64,000 nt of DNA from Chaenocephalus aceratus (GCA_023974075.1 CM043800.1:9854008-9918007); one strand, 5' to 3'; numbered from the stretch's first letter, positions 48,946-59,635 are shown. Made by a program: numbers and translations. Notes: generated from the letters alone by a model not told the origin.

Positions 48946-49370
48946 TTAAGGGACCCTATTCTACACACATTTTCAGGTTGTCATTTGTATTTTGTGCTTT
49001 TACTGTGACATGTTTACATGCTTTAATGTTCAAAAATGTCCATATTTTTCTAATACTGCCAGCACCTCTTTTCACCCTCTGTCTAAAACCAGAGCCCAGT
49101 CTGGTCTGATTGGCTTGCTGGCTCTGTTGTGATTGGTCAACCGCTTAGATATGTCCCTCTGCTTAGCCTATCACGCAATGTGTTTGAGCACTAGCCAATA
49201 GAAGAGTGTGTGTTCATATTGATGTCATTATGTTACGGATGTAAATAAAGGAGTTCAATCAAGGCATTTCTGGCAGGGGGGAATTTGGCCTTTGCAGACC
49301 ATGCACAAAAACAAAACAGAAAAACAAATGGGAAAGGGCAAACCCCAAAAAACACAATAGGGACTCTAAT
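48946..49370 (+). repeat. Family-A dispersed repeat, copy 6 (both ends visible)
   Basis: Starts TTAAGGGACCCTATTCTAC and ends CACAATAGGGACTCTAA, so the ends form an imperfect inverted repeat with a GGGACYCTA-like core. TTAA lies at the left edge and TCTAA at the right. This suggests a TTAA-targeting MITE like the element at 33.7 kb. The interior has all main family blocks. Confidence 0.8.
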
Positions 49371-49552
49371 TTAGTGTACATTTTGTCCCCGACTGACAAC
49401 AAAATACACCTTTGGAGACCACTCTTTTTCTTAAATCTCAATTTCTACATGTATGGCAGCCATTCCATTCCAGTCTCTGTTGAATTCCAACACAGCGGAA
49501 TGTTGACAGTAGTTTATAGAATGCCATTTTTTTTTCATTTTACTCAAACACA

Positions 49553-50824
49553 TACATGGGGCAAAAAAGTATTTAGCCAGCCACCAATTGTGCAAGTTCT
49601 CCCACTTAAAAAGATGAGAGGCCTGCAATTTTCATCCTAGGTACACTTCAACTATGAGAGACAGAATGGGGGGAAAGAATCCAGGAAATTACATTGTAGG
49701 ATTTTTAATGAATTAATTGGTAAATTCCTCGGTAAAATAAGTATTTGGTCACCTACAAACTCCACTATGGCCAAGACCAAAGAGTGTCAAAGGACACCAG
49801 AAACACAATTGTAGACCTGCACCAGGCTGGGAAGACTGAATCTGCAATAGGTAAGCAGCTTGGTGTGAAGAAATCAGCTGTGAGAGCAATTATTAGAAAA
49901 TGGAAGACATCAAGACCACTGATAATCTCCCTCGATCTGGGGCTCCACGCAAGATCTCACCCCGTGGGGTCAAAATGATCACAAGAAAGGTGAGCAAAAA
50001 TCCCAGAACCACACGGGGGGACCGAGTCAATGACCTGCAGAGAGCTGGGACCAAAGTAACAAAGGCTACCATCAGTAACACACTACGCCGCCAGGGACTC
50101 AAATCCTGCAGTGCCAGACGTGTCCCCCTGCTTAAGCCAGTACATGTCCAGGCCCGTCTGAAGTTGCTAGAGAGCATTTAGATGATCCAGAAGAGGATTG
50201 GGAGATGTCATATGGTCAGATGAAACCAAATAGAATTTTTTGGTAAAAACTCAACTAGACGTGTTTGGAGGAGAAAGAATGCTGAGTTTGCATCCAAAGA
50301 ACACCATACCTACTGTGAAACATGGGGGTGGAAACATCATGCTTTGGGGCTGTTTTTCTGCAAAGGGACCAGGACGACTGATCCGTGTAAAGGAAAGAAT
50401 GAATGGGGCCATGTATCGTGAGATTTTGAGTGACAACCTCCTTCCATCAGCAAGGGCATTGAAGATGAAACGTGGCTGGGTCTTTCAGCATGACAATGAT
50501 CCCAACACACCGCCCCAGCAACAAAGGAGTGGCTTCGTAAGAAGCATTTCAAGGTCCTGGAGTGGCCTAGCCAGTCTCCAGATCTCAACCCCATAGAAAA
50601 TCTTTGGAGGGAGTTGAAAGTCCGTGTTGCCCAGCAACAGCCCCAAAACATCACTGCTCTAGAGGAGATCTGCATGGGAGGAATGGGCCAAAAATACCAG
50701 CAACAGTGTGTGAAAACCTTGTGAAGACTTACAGAAACGTTTGGCCCTCTGTCATTGCCAACAAAGGGTATATAACAAAGTATTGAGATTAACTTTTGTT
50801 ATTGACCAAATACTTATTTTCCCA
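49553..50824 (+). mobile_element. Tc1/mariner transposon, right end truncated
   Basis: The left inverted repeat begins near GGGGCAAAAAAGTATTTAGC and extends about 200 bp to AATAAGTATTTGGTCACC. On the right only the inner part of the repeat survives (TTGACCAAATACTTATTTTC at about 50802-50821). The outer 180 bp or so is missing, so this copy could not be excised normally. A broken transposase gene lies between. Confidence 0.9.
49767..50786 (+). pseudogene. Tc1-type transposase, disrupted by frameshifts and a stop
   Basis: In order and in changing frames: an N-terminal paired-like helix-turn-helix (TIVDLHQAGKTESAIGKQLG, then [14 protein letters not shown]), then a linker and second DNA-binding half ([40 protein letters not shown]). 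The DDE catalytic core follows: TCAGATGAAACC encodes the first Asp in SDET, with a TAG right after it at about 50229. QHDNDP carries the second Asp, and [10 protein letters not shown] carries the Glu. The C-terminus is [13 protein letters not shown] to NKGYITKY. At least three frame changes are needed to read through. The intact enzyme would cut at the inverted repeats and reinsert at TA; this copy is inactive. Confidence 0.92.
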
Positions 50825-51223
50825 CGATCCAAGATCTGATTGGTTGCTTTTCTTTTCCAACACAAAACCCCTGAAATGCGTAGTGCATGGTCCGAGAAGG
50901 ACAAACAAACCAACGTAACACTGTAATATTACAGATCAACAACACAGATACCATTCTCATTTAATATACATTTTATTACATTTATTTATATAATTAAATC
51001 GATCTTTTTGTTTGTTTTATCTGAGTGTTCCAGGGTATTCTCTGAATACCTTGAAGGCCCTGACGGTTCGCCACTGGAAAAATGTAACAGACTGTGTCAT
51101 TTCACATTGAGATGCTAGGCTTGGTTGGTGGGACCAGAAACCGAAAGGGTAGATTAATGCTTTATTATTTGATTTTGAAGTTTCAATGATCAATTTCACT
51201 TTATGAGAAAAAGGCTTTATGAC

Positions 51224-51392
51224 CAGTGGTGGGAAGTAACGAAGTACATTTACAAGTTTTGCTAATTTTTTGATATATTTGTACTGTACATCAGGCCATT
51301 TGTATTTCAATCTACTTTATAATTCTACTCCACCACAGTTCAGAGGCAAACATGGCACATTTCACTCCACTACTCAAAATATGCAAACGTAC
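51224..51392 (+). mobile_element. hAT MITE fragment (CAGTGGTGGGAAGTAAC type)
   Basis: Begins CAGTGGTGGGAAGTAACGAA and continues with TCTACTTTATAATTCTACTC and CAGTTCAGAGGCAAACATGG, parallel to the left half of 30588-31102. The right half is absent. Confidence 0.75.
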
Positions 51393-51394
51393 TA

Positions 51395-51676
51395 GTCCTT
51401 CTCTTACCACAGCCCCATGCACACGGCGTCATCATGTTGAGGAAATCCAATGCTTGACAGGCAGCCATGCCTTGTTACTGTTGCCAAGCTACAGTATGAA
51501 TTACCTCTATTAGGAAGAGGGGGTTTGTTTATGGTCACCTCCTACTAGATTCTGTATGATATATTTTATATTGTACATGCTGTAGATGTGCTGGACTATC
51601 CAATATATACACATCAACTGATAATATTTCCTGTTGAAAAGCTACAGTCAGGCAGGCTGCAATTCCTTCACAGAAC

Positions 51677-51716
<40 letters not shown>

Positions 51717-52490
51717 CTGTGAAGGAATATATATATATAGCTGAAGGCTGTGAAAACAAATGAGCTTTTTAAGGGAAAAGCCTGCCCACTGCAACCCTTA
51801 TTCATTCTAATGTACTATTACAGGTTATGGAATTTCTCAAACTAGTTCATGAGTTGTTCTAGGTAGACAAGACACTTTAATGTAAACCCAACCCAAGCTG
51901 TGGACTGGAACAACTAGAATAACTTTGTTTTGGTCCACCCAACACACCCACCTTACACATACTAGATAAACATGTGACCGCTTCTACCTTGCAGTCAACA
52001 TCCAGAATAGCCGAAGTGATAAATAGTTTATGCAGACTGTACGCTACTGCAGGTCACATTCAAATACAGAATGGACACACACATAGGAGGACTGTGAACT
52101 AGGTTACCTAAACTTCCTACAAAGGCTGTGTGAGAGTATTTACACTTCAGTTTAAAGGAGTTCTCTGGGGTCTACACAGGCTTGAGGAGTAACAGAATAC
52201 ATGTACTGGGATTGCATAATGAGGATACAAAATAGATAACAGTTCTCCCTTGCCGTTACATTAAAAAAAAGTAATTAGATTACTGTTATATTGCTACAAA
52301 TTGTGTATTACTAGCAGTATTACAATGTTAGTAAAAACCTAAAAAGAGCAGTTAGTGTTTGTTGTAAATGGATGAGATGTATTTGTTCTTTGTAAGCTGT
52401 ACCGTTCTGTATGCTAATACTTTAAGTTTTAATCTATATGCCCTACTGCGTGAATTTGCTTTATGGCTTAACTGTATGTAATAACCTGTT
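51395..52490. other. No gene seen
   Basis: Unique-looking apart from the hairpin with an AT run at 51662-51728. No open frame of note. Confidence 0.45.
51662..51728. repeat. Hairpin: inverted 19-mers around an (AT)n core
   Basis: ATTCCTTCACAGAACTATA (51662-51680) and its reverse complement TATAGTTCTGTGAAGGAAT (51710-51728) flank a pure AT run. A further AT run follows at about 51728-51739. It may be a tiny TA-centred MITE. Confidence 0.85.
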
Positions 52491-53475
52491 AAGCCCCAAG
52501 CCTTTTCAGGTCTCAGGCTCGAAAATGACATTCCAGAACAAATTACTATAAATCTCTTCTAAAAAGGGGTAAATTAATAATCTTTTTTTCTCAAAGCAAT
52601 GATAAACCTGTGAGTTGGATGTAGAAAAGTCAGAATCAATATAGATGTTTATTTAAAGTAAATCAGATTGAACAAACATTAACATTACTTATAGTGAAAA
52701 CCACTCTTGAATGATGGGATAGTAGACTAAAAGCTTTAGGAATCCAAACTATAACATATAATAATTACCCTGTATCAAGGTTGATGCAAAACAAGTGAAA
52801 TTTGACCTTTTTAGAGAGGTTTAGAAAAAAAACCCACTTCTGGGGTCATTTGGGTGGATTTGACCTATCTCTGGCCCCCCTTGGTCGATTTTGGTGATTG
52901 ACACAACTTTTGAACTGTTAGAGCCAATAGAATCGAGGGGAAGTTCCTAAATCCATATAAACATTACCCATTGGTGAATGAGTGATGTGTAGCCAGCAAG
53001 CCCAAAACCGGAAGCTGGTTACAGCTCTCATACACTATATGAAAGTCTGTTTTGACAAAAATGTTATGATGGATTATCAGTAAGGATGGATATCCTCATG
53101 GATTCATCTTCCTATTATACACACATGCATTTCCAAACATTTGGACTACCTATGTTGCAAACGTATTATCTTTTCAATTTACACACGGCATCTATTGCAC
53201 GTCTGTCCGTCCTGGGAGAGGGATCCCTCCTCTGTTGCTCTCCCTGAGGTTTCTCTCATGTTCACCTTTAAACTGTGGGTTTTCTCCCGAAGTTTTTCCT
53301 TGTACGCTGTGAGGGTCTAAGGACAGAGGATCTAAGGACAGAGGGTCTAAGGACAGAGGGTGTTGTATTGTCATACTGATATTCTCTACAAACTGTGAAG
53401 TCCACTGAGACAAATGTAACATTTGTGATATTGGGCTATATAAATAAACATTGATTGATTGATTGATCAGTAATC
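52490..53475 (+). mobile_element. Non-LTR retroelement 3' region with (TGAT)n tail
   Basis: The last 280 bp contain GTCTGTCCGTCCTGGGAGAG, GGATCCCTCCTCTGTTGCTC, GAGGTTTCTCTCATG, TTTTTCCTTGTACGCTGTGA and GGGCTATATAAATAAACATT, then TGATTGATTGATTGATC. This is a common 3' end of fish LINEs and dependent retroelements. The part upstream (AAGCCCCAAGCCTTTTCAGG onward) has no frame and may be its 3' UTR or a second repeat. A 15-bp unit is triplicated inside. Confidence 0.65.
53313..53357 (+). repeat. Three tandem 15-bp units in the retroelement 3' region
   Basis: GGGTCTAAGGACAGA, GGATCTAAGGACAGA and GGGTCTAAGGACAGA follow directly on each other. Related fish elements, as I recall them, carry one such unit. 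The short minus frame with repeated LSLDP comes from it. Confidence 0.9.
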
Positions 53476-53789
53476 ATTTCAAAGTGACACATAGACATTG
53501 GATTAACCTTCAGCAGCATTTGTATGCGTTTTAATGCCATTGAACACAACTTTGATCAGCTGGCTTTAAAGATTAAACTTAACAACAAATAAAGGGGGGT
53601 TATTTTGTCTTGGGAACTGGAATCAACCTTCACATCAACGTCTTTCATATCCATAGTAATCAGCGGAATGTAGCTGGCCAGAAATGTCAGCCATTATCAG
53701 CAAAAGCCATTTTGAAATTCCCTGAGATTTCTTGCGGGCTTGTTTTTTTTGAGCAGATAAGAATAGATCAAAAGTGACATTGTGCTGAC

Positions 53790-53874
53790 CTCTTGGTGCT
53801 GAACATCTTGGCAGCGTCTTCTCTCTCCTGCTCAGAGGCTCTGGTAGGTCGCGGTTTGATGTTGATTTTCAAAC
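53790..53874 (-). CDS. Candidate internal coding exon (85 nt) of an unidentified host gene
   Basis: On the minus strand a pyrimidine-rich stretch (CCCCGTCCCTGTCTCTTG, then TTTGTGTGTGTGC) leads to ATGCAG, the exon, and then AAGAG with donor GTCAGC. Only one of three frames is open across the exon, reading LKINIKPRPTRASEQERED and then AAKMFSTK. This is a charged, low-hydrophobicity segment of the kind found in linkers of cytoplasmic or cytoskeletal proteins. It ends with two bases of a split codon. The phase suits the candidate terminal exon at 6016-6343, 47 kb downstream on the same strand. I cannot name the protein. The surrounding sequence is not repetitive, which favours a real exon. Confidence 0.5.
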
Positions 53875-53879
53875 CTGCA

Positions 53880-55010
53880 TGCACACACACAAACAAGAGA
53901 CAGGGACGGGGGACAGAAGGAGATAAGAGTGAGATTTTCTACATCACTGTGACGTTGCCCTCAAGTTGTCTTAATGCTTTGGCCATGCTGACCTCAAAAA
54001 CCCCCATTAGCCGGCCTCCAACTGAGCGATTCAAATTGACTGGGCACGGCAGGAGGCAAATGAGCAGAGCATAACTCGGCCAACATGACAAAGACAATGA
54101 ATGGAGTCAAATGTCAGCTTTAATCATTATTCGCTTTACTTTATCACAACAGTACCGATTGAAAACAGGGTGGATTTAATTAGCACAGAAGCTCAACCGG
54201 AGCGACGAGGAAACAATTAAAAAAGGCAATTAAAAAGAAGCGCTACATATTTGCTTGTGTATAGGCAAACATGTCACATGCAGGCTATTAGGAAGCACAG
54301 TCCCTGAATGGGTGGATTCCCAAATTGGGTCCTCTAGATATCTGTGCTACGCCTAGAAAATTGTATAAGTGGCTGAGAGTTAGGTCATCAGAGACTCCGG
54401 GGGAGGAGCTGGAGTAAAAGAAGGTATGTTTCAATAATTAATGCCGAGTCTATGCAGGCCTCACTTCTCACCCTGTTACTGGTCTGTAATGAGATGAGTG
54501 GAAGGCCACAGGGAAGGGAATGGAAAGGGGCTGATTAAAACGCTCAGCTCAACACCATCCACCTTCTTTACCCTCCACCATCTTATTTATAACACCTGGA
54601 ATGGGTTTCCCCTCGCCTGCACACCGGAGGGAGCAGAGGGAGCTGAATAAGCAGGCGTAAAGGTTAACAAAGTAGCGTGACACTGGAAACTCTGATAATT
54701 CATTCAGGCGACATTGAAACCGCGGATGTACTCACTCCTCCAAGTAATCCAAGGGAGTGCAGCTGCCAATTTGTGGTTTCTCTGTGGATTCACAGATGAT
54801 AACAGCACAGGAAAGCAGCCTTTGATTCTTATTGAATTTTATGATTTCTTCTTGTATTTCATTATGTTTAATATTTGCAGACTGTGTTTTACAAACAAAA
54901 ACTTTTTTTAAATACAGCCTGCAGTAAGGATTTATGGTTCTGACATTGCCTTACTCTTAAAGGTATAACGTGTGTTTGATAATGCTATTAACTAGATTAA
55001 GGATTGGAGT
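53880..55010. other. Unique sequence, probably intronic
   Basis: The G-rich CAGGGACGGGGGACAG stretch beside the exon is its presumed pyrimidine tract on the other strand. The segment 54110-54260 has several TTAATTA/AATTAAA words and no repeat features. No other exon could be supported. Confidence 0.4.
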
Positions 55011-55019
55011 ATCTCTGCT

Positions 55020-55985
55020 TGTTTAGCTGACATCTCTCAGTGGATGTCTGCTCATCATCTCAAGCTCAACCTTGACAAAACTGAACTGAAGATTGTCCCA
55101 CTCTTGACCTGACTATCAACATCGGCACCATCTGTTGTTTCCCCGACTCAGACGCAAGGAATCTGGGTGTGATCCTGGATAACAACCTGTCCTTCACTGC
55201 AAACATCGCTGCTACAACCCGTTGCTGCAGATACACGCTCTACAACATCAGGAAGATACGTCCCCAGCTGACCCAGAAAGCGACCCAGCTTCTGGTCCCA
55301 GGCTTAGACTACTGCAACTCCCTCCTGGCTGGTCTACCTGCATGTGCCATCCGACCTCTGCAGCTCATCCAGAATGCAGCGGCTCGTCTGGTCTTCAACC
55401 TTCCTAAATGTTCCCCACACCACTCTGCTCCCTTCACTGGCTGCCGGTAAACTGCTAGAATCCACTTCAAGACACTGGTACTTGCGTACGTACCATGCTG
55501 CAAATGGATCTGGCCCTTCCTACATCCAGGACATGGTTAAAACTATACACCCCAGCGCGTGCTCTACGCTCTGCATCAGCCCAAACGACTCGCTGCACCC
55601 TCGCTGCGAGGGGGACCCAAGTTCCCATCAGCAAAACACGTGGGTTTGCTATCCTGGCTCCAAAATGGTGGAATGAGCTCCCCATTGACATCAGGACGGC
55701 AGATAGCTTACACCACCTTCCGGCGCAGACTGAAAACTCATCTCTTTCGACTCCACTTCGAGCGATAGAATGACTAACAAAGAACTGCCAACAGAGCACT
55801 TATATACTAATAAAGGACTGGCTTATCTATAGCCAGTTGAGTAGCACTTGAAATACTTGGCTCTATAAACCTGATGTACTTATACGATTCTGTTTTCTTC
55901 AAGGTTGTGTCTTCCTGGTCGAATGCACTTATTGTTAAGTCGCTTTGGATAAAAGCGTCAGCTAAATGTAATGTAATGTAATGAG
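55020..55985 (+). mobile_element. 5'-truncated L2-clade LINE, second copy type
   Basis: The coding remnant is followed by a 3' UTR ending AAGTCGCTTTGGATAAAAGC, GTCAGCTAAATG and a short (ATGTA)n tail. This is the classical terminus of a fish L2 subfamily different from the one at 6.5 kb. Only the end of RT and the C-terminal domain remain. Confidence 0.88.
55026..55768 (+). pseudogene. L2 LINE ORF2 C-terminal part, frameshifted
   Basis: Blocks appear in order across all three forward frames: ISQWMSAHHLKLNLDKTEL, ARNLGVILDNNLSFTANIA, LDYCNSLLAGLPACAIRPL, LIQNAAARLVFNLPKCS, YHAANGSGPSYIQDMVK, LAPKWWNELPIDIRTA and a final RRRLKTHLFRLHFER. Frame changes near 55105, 55430-55480, 55545 and 55655, plus a small deletion before LGLDYCN-type sequence, show neutral decay. 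The catalytic RT motif is upstream and absent. No function remains. Confidence 0.88.
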
Positions 55986-55989
55986 TAGT

Positions 55990-56465
55990 CTCACTCTCAG
56001 ACCCCGTTTACACGAGGACGATACGGGTTGTATCCGCATAGTTTCTCTTGCGTATAGACCTTTCGTTTACACAAGGCCGTAATAAAACGATAGAAACGGA
56101 CCCCGCAAACGATAGATCTGCAAACGGAACGCTCTGGGGGGGGCAAACGGCTCTGTGTGTACGCCTCTACGTATACGATAATTTTTCTGATAACGATTAC
56201 ATAGCCCCCGCCTCCCTCTCCCCAAGTCTCCTGCTCAGAGATCAGCTGCTGGGGCTGTCAGAAGAGGGGAGGGAAAAGAGAGGCTCTGTGTTTTATTCTT
56301 ATATGATTATATAGAGTCGTTATCCAATTTGTTTTGAAGCTCAATAAATAACAAAGACGACCTCTGACCGGCACTTTTCTAATTTTGTCCGGAAGATTTC
56401 AACTTTAACGGACATGTTCACCGGCGAAAAAAATTATTAGCGGAAACTCTGCCGCATGGTTCCCT
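55990..56465. repeat. Probable dispersed repeat with CGTTTACACGAGG-type start
   Basis: ACCCCGTTTACACGAGGACG, CGTTTACACAAGGCCGT, repeated AAACGATAGA and CAAACGG words, and TACGTATACGATAA give a CpG-rich stretch that stands out from its AT-rich surroundings. The class is unknown, and I saw only one copy here. Confidence 0.4.
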
Positions 56466-56586
56466 CGTCCCTTGAAGAGGCGGAGAGGTGGGTGTTTTTC
56501 ATCTGCTGGTGGACTACCGGAGAGATATACAGCAGGAGCACACGCTGCCCACCGCGGAGAATAAACAGATGGGCAACGATGGCAAC

Positions 56587-57295
56587 TAGGGATGCTCCGA
56601 TCGCCAATTTTGGGGCCGATCGCCGGAATCAGTATCGGCCGATACCGATCGCCGATCCGATCCGATCGAGTGGGCGGGGCCAAAATGGAAGATTTAAACA
56701 TCACTTTAAATCGAAGATTCATTCGAAGATTTAAAGTGATGTTAAAACTCAGTTAATGGGCTCATTCACTGGAGCTTCCACAAACAACAATCACTTAATT
56801 ATTACATTCAATGATGTACATTATTCAAGTTTACCATTCACTTTGAATAATAACACGGGAGAAATGAGCGGAAGCGCTCTCTTTTCCTCTCTCCCCCTCT
56901 CCTGACAGCCTGTCAGTATCTCATGCAGCTCACTGATCCAGTAATGAGTGACCGACAGTAAAGAATAAATATATTTATAACTAGTTTAGCTTGTTCCAGA
57001 GGTAGATAAATAGCTAAGTGTGTTAGTTCTAACTCTTGTGTGTTTCGCTCCGCTCACCGGTCCGGCAGGCGGAGCTGCAGGATTTCTGCTTCACACACAC
57101 GTTGCATACCGCTATTTTACTGTCTTTTTCGGACACCTTAAAATAATGCAGACCGGTGAAGCCATTTTGGCGAGCTTGTTTTGCCGCACACAGAAAAAAG
57201 TGTCATGTATTTTACGTCATGCGATCGGCTCTCGCAATAGGCATGTTTAGAGAGGGCCGATCGATCGGTAGAGAGCGAGTATCGGCCGATCCTCA
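56587..57295. mobile_element. hAT-type element with CCGATC repeats
   Basis: It starts TAGGGATGCTCCGATCGCCA, followed by tightly repeated CGATC/GATCGG words such as CAGTATCGGCCGATACCGAT. It ends near GAGGGCCGATCGATCGGTAG and GTATCGGCCGATCCTCAC. Fish hAT elements with TAGGGATGC tips and CCGAT subterminal repeats fit. The right tip is degraded. A 16-bp-arm hairpin lies at 56697-56743. No transposase frame. Confidence 0.65.
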
Positions 57296-57349
57296 CATTT
57301 CCTCACAACTGTACAAAAAAAAAGGATTTTCTCAAAATAGGCTACAAGT

Positions 57350-58120
57350 CCTACAGCCATGTTAGCAGCTCTGTAAAGATTTGCTAGCGTAGCCCTCACA
57401 CAACTTGTGTAGAGTGAGAAGAATAGGAAACCTCACAACTGTTCACACATTTTTCCAAGCTGGTTTACATTTACTGCTAGCTTTGCAATTACCAATAAAT
57501 GAGATTTGAGTGAATGCCAACGTTATGCCATCGTGCTTGAAAGGACAAAGCTAACATGCTAATGGTCAGGTAGCTATAGCTTGAAATGATAGCAGCATTT
57601 TGGCAGGAGTTTAGTGAGTTTACATGCACAGTATTTGCCAATATATAGACATAGTACAGAAAAGGCAAATAATCATTTCAGTTGTCTAAGGTATTTGGTT
57701 ATACATTTGACAAATTAAAATGTGACTTGAAACTTTCGTGAAAGTTAGCCAATTAGCTAGTTAGCTGCAGCACAAACATAATTTTAATGTGCAAATGGAA
57801 ATGTGGTTGGCTACTTTACAGGACCAATGTTAACAACACCGTCTGCCAAAGTTACTTTAAAACTATCTTGTTCCCCTGCTGGAGGTCAGCCTGCCAGCTG
57901 CTGTCAATCAAATAACACGTCAGGAACAAATATTATATAAAAAAATGTTGAACATGATAAGTTCAGTTGGACACTAGAATCACTAATGGTCAGCCTCCTG
58001 GTTGAACAATAGGTACAGTTAGTCTTTATGGTTTATTCTTTTGGGAACATGGGTGTCTGCACAACATTTCATGGCAATCCCTACAAAAGTTGATGAGATT
58101 TAGGGCCAAGCAGTTTGAAC
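57350..58120 (+). repeat. Degraded copy of an old fish dispersed repeat
   Basis: Landmarks CATGTTAGCAGCTCTGTAAA, GCTAACATGCTAATGGTCAG, GGTATTTGGTTATACATTTG, GACAAATTAAAATGTGACTT and ACATTTCATGGCAATCCCTA, then GTTGATGAGATTTAGG, follow the order of a repeat I recall from many fish genomes. It is heavily diverged here, and I cannot define its ends. Confidence 0.45.
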
Positions 58121-58129
58121 AGGTTTTTA

Positions 58130-58715
58130 ACAACTGAAAACATTTCAAATCAATATGGCAGCAGGCGGACATTAATGAGATGAAAACTACTTCAGAGCCC
58201 AGGGAGTAGTGAGAGATCATTTCAAACAGTCGCATAATTTCCTTTTCCATTTCTGTTTAAATGTGATTCATCCTGCCATTCGTCAGTGTTCCATGTGGTT
58301 ACAATGATTACAAAGAGCGCTTTACCAAACCCTGCACTACCTTTAGAAAAATAACAACAAACCTTTTAACTTTAGAGGGTCTGGACCAAGACAAAACTGA
58401 AAATGCATTAAGGCAGGATTTAGATTAACAAATTCAGCTGTACCTGCCAGTGGGCTTAAAGAGAGTTTCATATTTTGTTAATATGAGGTACAATGTAATG
58501 CAACTTGAAGCTATAGAGGAGATAGGAAAGGAAAAGAAAAAACTGAAATAGAAGCACAAACATGAATTGAACCCAGCTGCTGCAGTCTTTTGAGGTTTAA
58601 TGCTACATGTGTTTAGAAATTCTGATAATGCAGAACATATAATAATAGGTTGATATTTTAAAGCTTAAACTCAGAGCGCACATGTAAATGTTAAGGTGGT
58701 GGCAGGACTGGTTAA
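58130..58715. other. No gene seen
   Basis: Unique AT-rich sequence. The minus frame at 58026-58250 lies partly in the old repeat and has no motif. Confidence 0.4.
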
Positions 58716-58721
58716 ACCCTT

Positions 58722-58937
58722 AGTTGCACGAGTGACTGGACCCTACAACTCTTCCATAAGTGGGTCAAAAAGGACCCGTATGAGAATAATATGTGTTTTT
58801 ATGCCATGTGGTTAAGAAAAATCACTTGCATAATATTTAGTATTATATTTTGGTTCACACTAGAAATATTTTTATTTTACACTTTGAAATGCATGCGGGT
58901 CATTTTTGAAGTTTGGGGTAATAATACAAAACTACAA
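58722..58937 (+). mobile_element. Non-autonomous DNA element, copy 2 (piggyBac-like)
   Basis: TTGCACGAGTGACTGGACCC, CTTCCATAAGTGGGTCAAAAA, GAATAATATGTGTTTTTATG, TATTATATTTTGGTTCACAC and GCATGCGGGTCATTTTTGAA match 18552-18845. This copy has lost the CCCACTTATGG part of its right internal repeat and two interior segments. Confidence 0.7.
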
Positions 58938-58939
58938 TT

Positions 58940-59635
58940 TCTTAAAATTTAAATTTAAAATGGCATGATATCCAAAACATGAGGAATAGCTGGAATATGA
59001 AATGATAAAAAATGTAATTACAAAGATACTCTAAGAAAATCACCTCCACCGGGTCAAAAGCAATCTTACAAGCTTTGTTTCAATGTATGCATAGTATACG
59101 TAACGTTTTACAATACGAAAGATTGTCATTATAAAACACAGAGTTATGCAACAACATACAGACTTAGTCTTATTCTGCTACATAACAAGAAATAAAAACC
59201 ATTGTTGTGGTGTTATGTGGAGCATGATGAACAATGAACATGACTTTTGCTTTGTTCCATCACAACATATTGTTCAAACTAATTTCTCCTTTTTTAAATG
59301 CCTGTGTTCTGCCAGTTATTGTCAGTATTAGACAACTGTCATACCTCAGTGTTACATTACTCCCTGTTCTTCAGATGGAATAAATAGATAAACAAATCAT
59401 CTATTGGTTTGTGTTTGAGGAATTGAGTTTGCTGGGTGACAGGTAACAAGATCAATGGCTTTAATTAGATAGGCAGTAGAAAAGGAACAAGGTGCCGAAT
59501 TAGAACTATCTGTCGACGTTAACATGGTTTGCAGAGCAAATTCGGTGGGACACACATTGCTTTCATTTTATTTTCACACTTTAAATTATAGTTACATGTT
59601 TTGATCAGCAGGATAACCTAATATTAACAACACTT
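58940..59635. other. No gene seen
   Basis: AT-rich unique sequence. The frame at 59146-59331 has no motif. Confidence 0.45.
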
